Shown here piece by piece: positions 15,822-23,576 of a stretch of DNA of 64,000 bases (within the stretch, counting starts at the first letter, position 1; every line of letters starts with the position of its first letter). The translations under genes were made by a program, and so were the position numbers. The stretch comes from Pleomorphomonas oryzae DSM 16300. GTDB lineage: Bacteria > Pseudomonadota > Alphaproteobacteria > Rhizobiales > Pleomorphomonadaceae. The notes under the pieces were generated by a model that was not told where the DNA came from, ran no database searches, and saw nothing but the letters and a program-made list of their open reading frames with translations. The stretch is taken from contig NZ_AUHB01000006.1 in NCBI RefSeq assembly GCF_000422965.1, positions 292,879 to 356,878 of the forward strand, in the 5' to 3' direction.

Positions 15822-16577
15822 TCAGGCGTTGGGATCGAAGCCCTCAAATACCAGTTGCGCGCCGAAATCCTTCGCCGCCTGTCGCTGGTCCGGCTTGCGG
15901 ATCGTCCAGGCGGTTATCGGCAGATTCCACTCGTCGCGGACCCGTCGGCTGACGTCGTTGCCGAGGAGCTTCACCCAATAGCTGACGAACTGGAACTGCG
16001 ACCAGGAGCGGTGAGAGAGCGTGGCGAGCTCCTCACGCCCCAGGACGCGGTAGTGATTATAGTCTTCGGCGCTCGCCGCATCGTCGGCAACGATGCCGCG
16101 TGGTAACTCAGGCGCGATTTCCGCGAGATCCTGAATCTGACGCGGATCGAAGGACTCTACCACCACCGATCCGCCATAAGTGGCAAGCTCACGGGCCGTC
16201 GCTTCGACGAGGTCGCGCTGACGTTCGGTAAAATAGCTTTTGATCTCGATGACCAGACCGGTCCGTCCGCCGACCAGGTCGAGCACCTCCCTGAGCGTCG
16301 GGATGCGGTCCTCGGTGCCGACCATGGGGATCGCCTTGAGCTCGGCCATCGTCTGGCCGGCCACCGGCCCCTTGCCGGTGGTCAAGCGATCGAGCACATC
16401 GTCATGGAAGACATAGACGACGCCGTCGGCGGAGAGGTGGACATCCATCTCCATCGGAAACCCCGCTCGCGCGGCAGCGTCGAAAGCCGACAGCGTATTC
16501 TCGATCCGCCCCGCCTTGGCGTCATGCAAGCCGCGGTGGGCGATGGGGCGGGCGGTCAGCCAGGAAAAATCAGTCAT
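15822..16577 (-). CDS. Glycerophosphodiester phosphodiesterase
   Basis: 251-residue cytoplasmic GDPD-family TIM barrel that hydrolyses glycerophosphodiesters to glycerol-3-phosphate and an alcohol. Catalytic and metal residues are in AHRGLHD (about residues 13-19), the acidic EMDVHLSADG and the second catalytic histidine in VFHDD. The protein ends on the barrel without a signal peptide, so it resembles cytoplasmic UgpQ rather than periplasmic GlpQ. It starts five bases after the RidA-family stop, and the two genes form an operon. Confidence 0.92.
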   Translation of the reverse strand: MTDFSWLTARPIAHRGLHDAKAGRIENTLSAFDAAARAGFPMEMDVHLSADGVVYVFHDDVLDRLTTGKGPVAGQTMAELKAIPMVGTEDRIPTLREVLDLVGGRTGLVIEIKSYFTERQRDLVEATARELATYGGSVVVESFDPRQIQDLAEIAPELPRGIVADDAASAEDYNHYRVLGREELATLSHRSWSQFQFVSYWVKLLGNDVSRRVRDEWNLPITAWTIRKPDQRQAAKDFGAQLVFEGFDPNA

Positions 16578-16582
16578 TTGCC

Positions 16583-17047
16583 TCAGGACACCTCGATGAT
16601 GGCGTCGATTTCCACCGCGACGCCGAGCGGCAGGGCAGCGACACCGACGGCTGTGCGGCTGTGCTTGCCCTTGTCGCCCAAGACGTTAGCGAACAGATTT
16701 GACGCTCCGTTGACGACCTGCGGCTGATCGGTGAATTCCGGCGCTGAATTGACGAAGGCATTGAGGCGGACGACCCGAACGATACGATCGAGATCGCCGA
16801 CGGCGGCCTTCACCTGCGCCAGAATATTGAGGGCGCAGAGCTCGGCCGCCTTCTGACCGCCTGCCACGTCGACATCGGCGCCGAGCTTGCCGGTGACCGC
16901 GGCGCCGGCCGTTGTCTTGGAAATCTGCCCCGAGACGAACAACAGGCTGCCGGTGCGGACATAGGGCACATAGTTGGCAACGGGCGCGATCGCTTCGGGC
17001 AACGACAGATCAAGGCGCTTGAGCGCCGATTCGACGGAACTGGTCAT
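16583..17047 (-). CDS. RidA family protein
   Basis: 154-residue member of the YjgF/YER057c/UK114 family. The pattern LLFVSGQISKT near residues 29-39, the central AALNIL-like ELCALNILAQVKAAVG and the C-terminal RTAVGVAALPLGVAVEIDAIIEV are family-typical. The longer length (about 150 rather than 130) and the lack of the RidA catalytic arginine pattern place it among the less characterised Rid groups, so imine deaminase activity is not assured. The ATG at 17047 has GGAGG upstream. It is the first gene of a two-gene operon with gdpD, a pairing frequent in rhizobia. Confidence 0.87.
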   Translation of the reverse strand: MTSSVESALKRLDLSLPEAIAPVANYVPYVRTGSLLFVSGQISKTTAGAAVTGKLGADVDVAGGQKAAELCALNILAQVKAAVGDLDRIVRVVRLNAFVNSAPEFTDQPQVVNGASNLFANVLGDKGKHSRTAVGVAALPLGVAVEIDAIIEVS

Positions 17048-17231
17048 GGGAAAGCCTCCGGAATAGAAGGCCGAGTCATGCCCCATCAGGCCGACGGGCG
17101 CAACTCGCCCCTCTCGGCCCCCTTCAAACCGCTATACGATCGGTTGATGTTTGGGTGAGTATACGTGCTATCTTGCCTTCATTCATCCGCATACTCAACG
17201 AATCCATTTTTGTAGATGCGCCGGGGAACAC

Positions 17232-18245
17232 ATGATGAATTTGCTTTTCCGATCGGCGACGATCGCCTGCGCCTTTTCGGCGCTGATCGAGCCGACACTG
17301 GCCGGCGGTTTGGTGCCGCATCGTATTGCCTATGATCTTACCCTCGAAAACAGCGCCCAGATGAGCGACGTCAGCGTCAATATGAAAGGGCGCATGGTCT
17401 ACGAATTCACGGGCAACGCCTGCGAGGGCTATAGCGTCAATTTTCGCTTCGTTCTGGAAACCGGCGATGGCGAGGGCAACTCGGCAGTCACCGATCTCAG
17501 AAACAAGAATTTCGAGAGCGGCGACAGCCGGAGCTACAACTTCCAGTCCCAGACCTTCGTCAATGAGGTACAGACCGAAGACGTCAACGGGACGGCCGTC
17601 CGCGATGGCGACAAGGTCAACGTCAAGCTGAAGCTCACGGAGAACACCGAGTTTTCCATCGACAAGCCGGTGATGTTCCCGACCGCCCAGCTCATCAAGA
17701 CCATTGCGGAAGCCGAGAAAGGCACCACCGTCTTTTCCGACGACATTTATGACGGATCGGATGGCGGCCAGCACGTGTTCCACACCTCGACCGTCATCGG
17801 CTCCGCCAGAACCACGCCACCCGACGAGAGCGAAAAGCCGATCGGAAACCTGCGCCGCTGGCCTGTCACCGTCTCCTATTTCGGCGCCGACGCCGGCAAC
17901 GACCAGCCGCCGGACTACTCGATCTCTTTCGACCTGTGGGAGAACGGCATCTCCTCCAAGATGCGTCTCGACTACGGCGATTTCATCCTCAACGGCAAGA
18001 TCGCCCACCTCGAGCTGCTGCCGGAGACCGCCTGTGCCACCCCGTCGATATCCGCCACCGAGTCTCCCGCCGCGACGCCGCCGGCCGTAACGCCCCCCAA
18101 GGATAGCAAGCCGGCTGCCGAGGTTGCGCCGCCCAAGAGCGATGTGCCAGCGCCTCAAAATGCGCCGGCTGCGACCGATACTCCACCGGCAAACGACAAG
18201 CTCCCCGCCGCCCCAGCCGAACCGGAACAGAAGCCCAGCAACTGA
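17232..18245 (+). CDS. eipB: Periplasmic envelope-integrity protein EipB (DUF1849)
   Basis: 337-residue DUF1849 protein. In Brucella, EipB is a periplasmic beta-spiral needed for envelope stress resistance. A signal peptide spans about residues 1-24. Mature core motifs LVPHRIAYDLTL, VYEFTGNACEGY and FDLWENGISSKMRLDYG are present, and the two conserved cysteines thought to form a disulphide are Cys64 and one in ETACAT near residue 277. After the core there is an extra proline/alanine-rich tail of about 60 residues. DUF1849 is restricted to alphaproteobacteria, which helps place the organism. Start has GGGG upstream; a second ATG follows directly. Its stop is four bases from the convergent MFS gene. 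Confidence 0.9.
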   Translation: MMNLLFRSATIACAFSALIEPTLAGGLVPHRIAYDLTLENSAQMSDVSVNMKGRMVYEFTGNACEGYSVNFRFVLETGDGEGNSAVTDLRNKNFESGDSRSYNFQSQTFVNEVQTEDVNGTAVRDGDKVNVKLKLTENTEFSIDKPVMFPTAQLIKTIAEAEKGTTVFSDDIYDGSDGGQHVFHTSTVIGSARTTPPDESEKPIGNLRRWPVTVSYFGADAGNDQPPDYSISFDLWENGISSKMRLDYGDFILNGKIAHLELLPETACATPSISATESPAATPPAVTPPKDSKPAAEVAPPKSDVPAPQNAPAATDTPPANDKLPAAPAEPEQKPSN

Positions 18246-18249
18246 CGCT

Positions 18250-19503
18250 CTACCCCTCGGTTCGTTTGGCCTGCCAAACAAACAAGCTGAGAGCCGAGAG
18301 CATCAAAGCGGCGGCAATGAAAAACGACACATCGGGGCTGCGCATCGGCGCAGCCTCCGACAGGAAATAACCGAAGGCCTGGGTATAGAAAATCGCGCCG
18401 GCGAGCATGGCAAGATTCATCAGAGCGGATATACCGCCCTGGAGTGCCCCTTGCGTATCTTCCGGCACCGCCTTCGACATCAACGCCGACAGCATGGGGT
18501 GCGCGAAGCCCTCTACCGCGTTGACGACAAGCATCGCCACGACAACCGCCGTGGTCGGCGAAAGAGCAAAGCCAATGCAGGTCATTGCCGCGCCGGCAAG
18601 GCCGACCACCGCCATCCGCCGCTCGCCCCAGCGAGCCACCGCCGGCCCGGTACCGAATCCCCGCAGAAGCGCCACCGTGAGGCCGGATGCGGCGAGTGTC
18701 AGCCCAACGGTCGTGCTGGGCCAGCCGTATTTGGCCATCCCCCAGAACGCCCAGATCGACGGATAGACCGAGGTGCCGAGGAAGAACACCGTCAGCACCA
18801 TGGCGTAGGGCAGCACGCCGCCATAGCGACCGAACACGGCGAGAACACCGAGCGGGTTGGCCTCACGCCAGCGGAAGGCACGACGATTCGCGCGCGCAAG
18901 TGTCTCTGGCAAGGCAAACAGGCCGAACAGGAAATTGACGCCGGCCAGTATTGCCGCGCTCCAGAAAGGAACGCGCGTGCCGAACTCTCCCAACAGACCG
19001 CCAATCGCCGGCCCCAGCACGAAGCCGAGACCGAACGCGGCCGTCATTCGACCAAAGGAACGCGCCCGATTCTCCAGCGAACTGACGTCGGCGAGGCAAG
19101 CGTTGGCGATGACATAGGACGAGCCGCAAACACCGGCGATCAGTCGACCGACAAACAGCCACAGAACGGTGGGGGCCAGCGCTTGAACGATATAGTCCAC
19201 CACGAGACCCGCGATGGCCAGCAGCAGCAGTGGTCGCCGGCCGAACCGGTCCGAAAGCGTGCCGGCCAGCGGAGCGAAGGCGAATTGCGCCAGGCTGAAG
19301 GCTGCGAACAACCAGCCGCCAATACGAGCGGCGCCATCGAGCCCCGTGTGCCCCACCTCCTCAATGAGGCGCGGCAGAACCGGAATGATCAAGCCGAAGC
19401 CGACCACGTCGAGGAACACGGCGACCAGTGCGAAAGCGGTGGCCCGACGCGCCTCGACGGCCGTGACAGAGACGGCAAGGTTTTCAGCAACCATTGGAGA
19501 CAT
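18250..19503 (-). CDS. MFS transporter, tetracycline-exporter (TCR/Tet) subfamily
   Basis: 417 residues with twelve predicted helices. The Tet/DHA1 motif A between helices 2 and 3 reads AGTLSDRFGRRPLLL, helix 1 contains VVGFGLIIPVLPRLI and motif C is GLGFVLGPAIGGLLG. These match the TetA-like branch, which also includes many exporters with no tetracycline activity. No TetR gene is adjacent, so resistance should not be inferred. Two start codons nine bases apart (19503 and 19494) are possible. Convergent with eipB. Confidence 0.88.
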   Translation of the reverse strand: MSPMVAENLAVSVTAVEARRATAFALVAVFLDVVGFGLIIPVLPRLIEEVGHTGLDGAARIGGWLFAAFSLAQFAFAPLAGTLSDRFGRRPLLLLAIAGLVVDYIVQALAPTVLWLFVGRLIAGVCGSSYVIANACLADVSSLENRARSFGRMTAAFGLGFVLGPAIGGLLGEFGTRVPFWSAAILAGVNFLFGLFALPETLARANRRAFRWREANPLGVLAVFGRYGGVLPYAMVLTVFFLGTSVYPSIWAFWGMAKYGWPSTTVGLTLAASGLTVALLRGFGTGPAVARWGERRMAVVGLAGAAMTCIGFALSPTTAVVVAMLVVNAVEGFAHPMLSALMSKAVPEDTQGALQGGISALMNLAMLAGAIFYTQAFGYFLSEAAPMRSPDVSFFIAAALMLSALSLFVWQAKRTEG

Positions 19504-19592
19504 CCTTCAGCATTGAACCACGGACTGTAGTTTGCCCGGGGTCAAAACCTGTCCGCAGCGACATAGCGCCCGGCGACTCCGTCCCATGAAGC

Positions 19593-19624
19593 CAAAAAAC
19601 AAAAAGGCACCCAAACGGGTGCCT
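19593..19624 (-). terminator. Rho-independent terminator of rpmG
   Basis: Perfect 8-bp stem (19605-19612 with 19617-19624), loop of four, followed on the minus strand by TTTTTGTTTTTTGG. It lies 58 bases after the rpmG stop. One of the clearest terminators in the window. Confidence 0.92.
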
Positions 19625-19681
19625 CTTGCGTGGAGTCTCGTCCAGGCCGGGCGCCTTCAGGCACATCCGGCCGAGACCGGA

Positions 19682-19849
19682 TCACTTGATCTTGGATTCC
19701 TTGAACTCGACGTGCTTGCGAGCGACCGGATCATACTTGGTCTTGGTCATCTTCTCGGTCATCGTGCGAGAGTTCTTCTTGGTGACGTAGAAGTACCCGG
19801 TGTCGGCGGTCGAGACGAGCCGGATCTTGATGGTCGTTGCCTTGGCCAT
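19682..19849 (-). CDS. rpmG: 50S ribosomal protein L33
   Basis: 55-residue large-subunit ribosomal protein. [18 protein letters not shown] and [15 protein letters not shown] are the standard L33 N-terminus and centre, with the [16 protein letters not shown] end. It lacks the CxxC pairs of the zinc-binding form and is the zinc-independent type. The ATG at 19849 has AGGAA upstream; longer in-frame starts are not conserved. Monocistronic, bounded by its own terminator and a 108-base upstream gap that should contain its promoter. Confidence 0.97.
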   Translation of the reverse strand: MAKATTIKIRLVSTADTGYFYVTKKNSRTMTEKMTKTKYDPVARKHVEFKESKIK

Positions 19850-19957
19850 GGCATCCGATTCCTTGTGCTTGTTGACGGTGACAGCCAAAGCGGCTGGACG
19901 CCCCACGCGGGAAGCGTCGTTCGTTCGGCGGGCACCCTAGTCGAAAGCGCCCGAAAG

Positions 19958-21154
19958 TCAAGACGAGCTTGATGGCTCGTCCGCATTTGGCTCGGTCACT
20001 CGGCGGATGCGATAGGCGGCAAAAAAAGCATAGCTGGCGAGGATCAATACGGTCACGACGACCAAGCCCTGCGGCCCCAGCGCATCCATGCCTGCACCAG
20101 TCGCCGCCGGCCCCACCAGCATGCCAACCGAGTACATGAAAATGAAAGCAGCGTTGGCCGAGGCGAGATCATTGCCGGAAAGGCGCGCTCCGAGATGGGT
20201 CAATCCCACCGCGTAGAGGCCGGCCACCACCCCACCCCACAGGCCGATCGTCAGCATCAGCCAGAACGCCTCCGACGACACCGCTGCAACCAGCAAGGCC
20301 GATGCGACGCCGCCCAGAGCGATGCAAAGCAGAAGGCGCCGTCGGTCCATCCGGTCAGACAGCATGCCAAGCGGCAACTGCGCCACGATATTGCCGACGG
20401 CAACCGCCATGACTAGGAGCGCCGCGATCTGCTCGCTATACCCCAGGCGAAGACCATAGACCGGTGAGAAGCTCATCACCGACGATTCGACCGCTCCCAC
20501 CGTGAAGGCGGCGAAGGTGGCGAGTGGCACCACAGTGAGAAAGTGCAGGAAATTGCCGCCCTTGCCTTCGTGCGTCGGCGGGTCGGCGCGGAAGCCGGCG
20601 ATGATCGGCAGGATCGAGATGGCCATCAATCCCGTGCCGACGGCAAACGGCAGCCAACCCTCTGAACCGATCAGGCTTAGAATCGCCGGTCCAACGGCAA
20701 AACCGATAGACAGGATGGTGGCGTAGACACCCATGACGAAGCCGCGTTTCGCCGCTGGCGCCAGTGCGTTGATCCAGAATTCCGAGACAATGAAGGCCGT
20801 GTTGAGACAGAGCGAGAAGACAAAGCGCAGCACGAACCAGACGATGATCGAATCAAAGAAATAGAACAGCGGGAAGATGACGGTGCCGAGCGTCACCGCA
20901 ACCAGCAGCACCCAGGCGGCGCCGAACCGGCGGGTCAGCATCGGCACGAAGGGTGTGCTGAAGAGCGCCGCGACACCCGCCGCCGCCGTCACCAGACCGA
21001 TAACCGAACTCGAATGACCGCGCTGCTCAAGGATGACGGCCAAAAGAGGCATGCCGAGCGACAACGACATTCCCACAGCCGAAATCGAGCCGATCGCGGC
21101 GGCAAGCCCGGCAAGGCGGCGCCGGTCGAAACGGTCGGGAGCGGGTGACGTCAT
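19958..21154 (-). CDS. MFS transporter, YcaD/sugar-efflux-like
   Basis: 398 residues, twelve helices. The pattern of an MPLLAVILEQRG region after helix 1, FVPMLTRRFGA in the first cytoplasmic loop, SEFWINALAPAAKRG in the centre and QLPLGMLSDRMDRR in the second half matches MFS proteins related to YcaD. Substrate is unknown. It starts 21 bases after the FAD-monooxygenase stop and is the last gene of a three-gene run with the zinc-finger gene, so it may move a substrate or product of the hydroxylase. That link is inference from order only. Confidence 0.85.
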   Translation of the reverse strand: MTSPAPDRFDRRRLAGLAAAIGSISAVGMSLSLGMPLLAVILEQRGHSSSVIGLVTAAAGVAALFSTPFVPMLTRRFGAAWVLLVAVTLGTVIFPLFYFFDSIIVWFVLRFVFSLCLNTAFIVSEFWINALAPAAKRGFVMGVYATILSIGFAVGPAILSLIGSEGWLPFAVGTGLMAISILPIIAGFRADPPTHEGKGGNFLHFLTVVPLATFAAFTVGAVESSVMSFSPVYGLRLGYSEQIAALLVMAVAVGNIVAQLPLGMLSDRMDRRRLLLCIALGGVASALLVAAVSSEAFWLMLTIGLWGGVVAGLYAVGLTHLGARLSGNDLASANAAFIFMYSVGMLVGPAATGAGMDALGPQGLVVVTVLILASYAFFAAYRIRRVTEPNADEPSSSS

Positions 21155-21175
21155 GGAGGAAATCCGTGAAAGGGA

Positions 21176-22375
21176 TTAGCCTTCTACCGGACGCCAGCCG
21201 TAAATCCAATCCATGTTGTAGGCCAGCCGCTCCGCGCCGAGAAGACGCATGCCGAGATTGCGCGCTTTGGCAGGCGCTCCGCCGAGGTGGTAGATGAACC
21301 CGTTACGCCGCGCGGCGGCGGCGACCTTGTCGGTGCGCGCCTTGCGTCCCTCGGCGAAACGGCCGAGCCTCTCCTCGATGTCATCGCCAAGACCGGCCGC
21401 CAGCACGCTGGACAGCACGCGTGCATCCTCGATCGCCATCGCCGCGCCCTGCGCAACAAAGGGCGGCATGCCATGCACGGCGTCGCCGATCAGCACGGTC
21501 CGCCCCTTCGTCCATGGCGTGTCGCGCGGCGCTTCGCAGAGCGCCCATTTCCGCCAACTGTCCGGCATGGCGATCAGCTTCCGCACCGACTCCGGCCAGG
21601 CTTCGAACGCCGCCCGGATCTGCGCTACGTCGCCCGGCACATCCCAGCCGTCCTCGTTCCAGGCGTCGTCAATGGCGGCGACCAGGTTGATTTCCCGGCC
21701 GGCATCGATGGCATAGTGGACGAGATGGGCATGCCGGCCGAGCCACAGGCCGGTTTCGTTGTGGCGGAAGGACTGCGCAACGAACCCCTCGGCCTCGAAG
21801 GTAGCGCGCCAGGCCGTGCGACCGGTGTAGGTCGCCGGACCGCCGCCGATCACCTGTTCCCGCACCATGGAGCGGACACCATCGGCGCCAACCAGCACGC
21901 TGCCGGAAAAGCGAACGGCTTCGTCAGCCTCCAGGCCTTCGACCACCACGCCTGTGGTGTCCTCACTGATTGCCGTGATTTGGACGCCGAGATGCAGAGT
22001 GACGCGCGGCTCCTGCTCGACTGCAGCGAGCAACGTTCCCTGGAGATCGGCACGGTGGATGACGATATAGGGCGCGCCATAGCGCTCGACCATCGCCTCG
22101 CCAAGCGGCATGCGCAGGACGAGGCGGCCGCTCACCCCGTCGCGAATGGTGACCGCTTCCGGCCGCACACCCGTGGCATCAAGCGCCGAGCCTAGCCCGA
22201 GATGAAAGAGGATCGACGACGCGTTAGGCGACAGCTGCAGGCCGGCACCGACCTCTCTCAGCTCTGGCGCCTTGTCGATAACCGTAACCCGCACGCCGGC
22301 CCGCGCCAGGCATAAGGATAACGTGAGGCCAGCAATTCCGGCCCCGATCACCACCACCGGTAAATGATCCGGCAT
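21176..22375 (-). CDS. FAD-dependent aromatic monooxygenase, salicylate hydroxylase-like
   Basis: 399-residue group A flavoprotein monooxygenase. The dinucleotide-binding GAGIAGLTLSLCLARAG is near residues 9-25, the DG motif is in VGADGVRSMVREQV (about 160) and the GD motif is VLIGDAVHGMPPFVAQGAAMAIEDA (about 290-314, here cited by its ends). The order is that of salicylate and 3-hydroxybenzoate hydroxylases. It would use NAD(P)H and oxygen to hydroxylate an aromatic acid. ATG at 22375 chosen because it gives the standard short lead before the FAD motif. Lies between a zinc-finger gene (20 bases) and an MFS gene (21 bases). Substrate is unknown. Confidence 0.88.
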   Translation of the reverse strand: MPDHLPVVVIGAGIAGLTLSLCLARAGVRVTVIDKAPELREVGAGLQLSPNASSILFHLGLGSALDATGVRPEAVTIRDGVSGRLVLRMPLGEAMVERYGAPYIVIHRADLQGTLLAAVEQEPRVTLHLGVQITAISEDTTGVVVEGLEADEAVRFSGSVLVGADGVRSMVREQVIGGGPATYTGRTAWRATFEAEGFVAQSFRHNETGLWLGRHAHLVHYAIDAGREINLVAAIDDAWNEDGWDVPGDVAQIRAAFEAWPESVRKLIAMPDSWRKWALCEAPRDTPWTKGRTVLIGDAVHGMPPFVAQGAAMAIEDARVLSSVLAAGLGDDIEERLGRFAEGRKARTDKVAAAARRNGFIYHLGGAPAKARNLGMRLLGAERLAYNMDWIYGWRPVEG

Positions 22376-22395
22376 AGCTCCATCCTTAGCGTGGG

Positions 22396-22641
22396 TCAGG
22401 CCGCTTTGGGCTGCCACGCGGCGTCCTTGGGTTCCGATTCGGTCGCTTTCAGCGTCGGATCGTAGCGATAGACGGTCGAGCAATAGGAACAGACGACCTC
22501 AGCGTCATCCCCCATTTCTAGGAAGATGTGCGGATGGTCGAAGGGCGGCTTTGCGCCGATGCACATGAATTCCTTCGCGCCAATCCGGATGGTCGTTACC
22601 CCGGCGTCGTTGGCGAAGTGAGGAACGATAGCGTCGGCCAT
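22396..22641 (-). CDS. zf-CHCC zinc-finger protein (NDUFS6-like)
   Basis: 81-residue protein made of one CHCC zinc finger: Cys in FMCIGAKPPFDHPHIFL, the histidines after it, and CSYCSTVYRYD. The family includes the mitochondrial complex I subunit NDUFS6 and small bacterial homologues often found in alphaproteobacteria. It may bind zinc and assist complex I, but the adjacent genes here are a monooxygenase and MFS transporter. ATG at 22641 is chosen since upstream in-frame sequence is not conserved and overlaps the divergent promoter. Divergent from an alpha/beta hydrolase gene. Confidence 0.9.
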   Translation of the reverse strand: MADAIVPHFANDAGVTTIRIGAKEFMCIGAKPPFDHPHIFLEMGDDAEVVCSYCSTVYRYDPTLKATESEPKDAAWQPKAA

Positions 22642-22771
22642 GCACGATACCCTTGTTGAAATCCGTGACTTCACGAAGCATACCGGCAAGATGACAGCAA
22701 GAACAGTCCCTTTGCGGCAAAAGCGGCGGGACATTGCAGGACGGCGCCAACGGCGCAACGGAGGAGGCCAT

Positions 22772-23518
22772 ATGCCGAGCTTTTCGACAGCCGAGGGCGA
22801 CTTTGCCTATATCGATGAAGGCAGCGGCCAGCCGGTAATCCTCGTCCATGGCTTTGCCTCGAGTGCCCGCGTCAACTGGCTGGATACCGGCTGGATCGAC
22901 TGGCTGGTGCGCTGCGGCTATCGGACGATCGCTCTCGACAACCGCGGGCACGGCGGCTCGGTCAAGCTCCACGACCCCGAGGACTATCGTCTTGAGAAGA
23001 TGGCTGGCGATGTCGAGGCGTTAATCGATCACCTCGGATTCCCGAGTGTCCGGGCGATCGGCTATTCGATGGGGGCCCGCATTCTTCTCGACTTCGCCAC
23101 CCGCCATTCCCATCGTCTGGAAAGACTCGTGCTCGGTGGCATCGGCGGCACCATGGCAAAGACCGGTCTTGACCGCGAGCCTATCGCTGCCGCCCTCCTC
23201 GCTCCGTCCCTCGATAATGTCGGCGACCCGGTCGGCCGGAGCTATCGACTGTTCGCCGACAAGACCCGATCCGACCGGCAAGCGCTCGCGGCCTGCATTC
23301 GCGGTTACGGCCGTCCGGTCGATCCAACAGAGACCGCTCGCATCGCTGTCCCGACACTGGTGGCGGTGGGCAGCAGAGACGTTGTTGCCGGCTCGGCGGC
23401 CGAACTTGCTGCGATGATCCCCAAAGCCGAGGTGCTGGACATCCCAAACCGGGATCACATGCACGCCACTGGTGATCAGATGTTCAAGGAAGGTGCCGCG
23501 ACCTTCTTCAGCCAATAA
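22772..23518 (+). CDS. Alpha/beta hydrolase
   Basis: 248-residue alpha/beta-hydrolase fold enzyme. The oxyanion region is ILVHGFASSARVNW, the nucleophile elbow GYSMGAR (about residue 96), the acid is in GSRDVVAG and the histidine in NRDHMHATG near residue 235. All triad residues are present, so it should be an active esterase, lactonase or related hydrolase. ATG at 22772 has a strong GAGGAGG ribosome-binding site. It is divergent from the zinc-finger gene, and its stop is 58 bases from clpA. Substrate not predicted. Confidence 0.9.
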   Translation: MPSFSTAEGDFAYIDEGSGQPVILVHGFASSARVNWLDTGWIDWLVRCGYRTIALDNRGHGGSVKLHDPEDYRLEKMAGDVEALIDHLGFPSVRAIGYSMGARILLDFATRHSHRLERLVLGGIGGTMAKTGLDREPIAAALLAPSLDNVGDPVGRSYRLFADKTRSDRQALAACIRGYGRPVDPTETARIAVPTLVAVGSRDVVAGSAAELAAMIPKAEVLDIPNRDHMHATGDQMFKEGAATFFSQ

Positions 23519-23550
23519 AAAAGCGGCGCGACCATTGCGATCGCGCCGCT
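23515..23550 (-). terminator. Terminator of clpA, between convergent genes
   Basis: Perfect 10-bp GC stem (23522-23531 with 23541-23550), nine-base loop, followed on the minus strand by TTTTTTATT. The T-run overlaps the last bases of the convergent hydrolase gene. Confidence 0.88.
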
Positions 23551-23576
23551 CTCACTGTCTCAATGAACGCCCGCCG

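Noticed and set aside
18250..19503. Tetracycline-resistance gene.
   Set aside because: Motifs place it only in the broad Tet-like MFS branch; no tetR partner or other resistance context exists.
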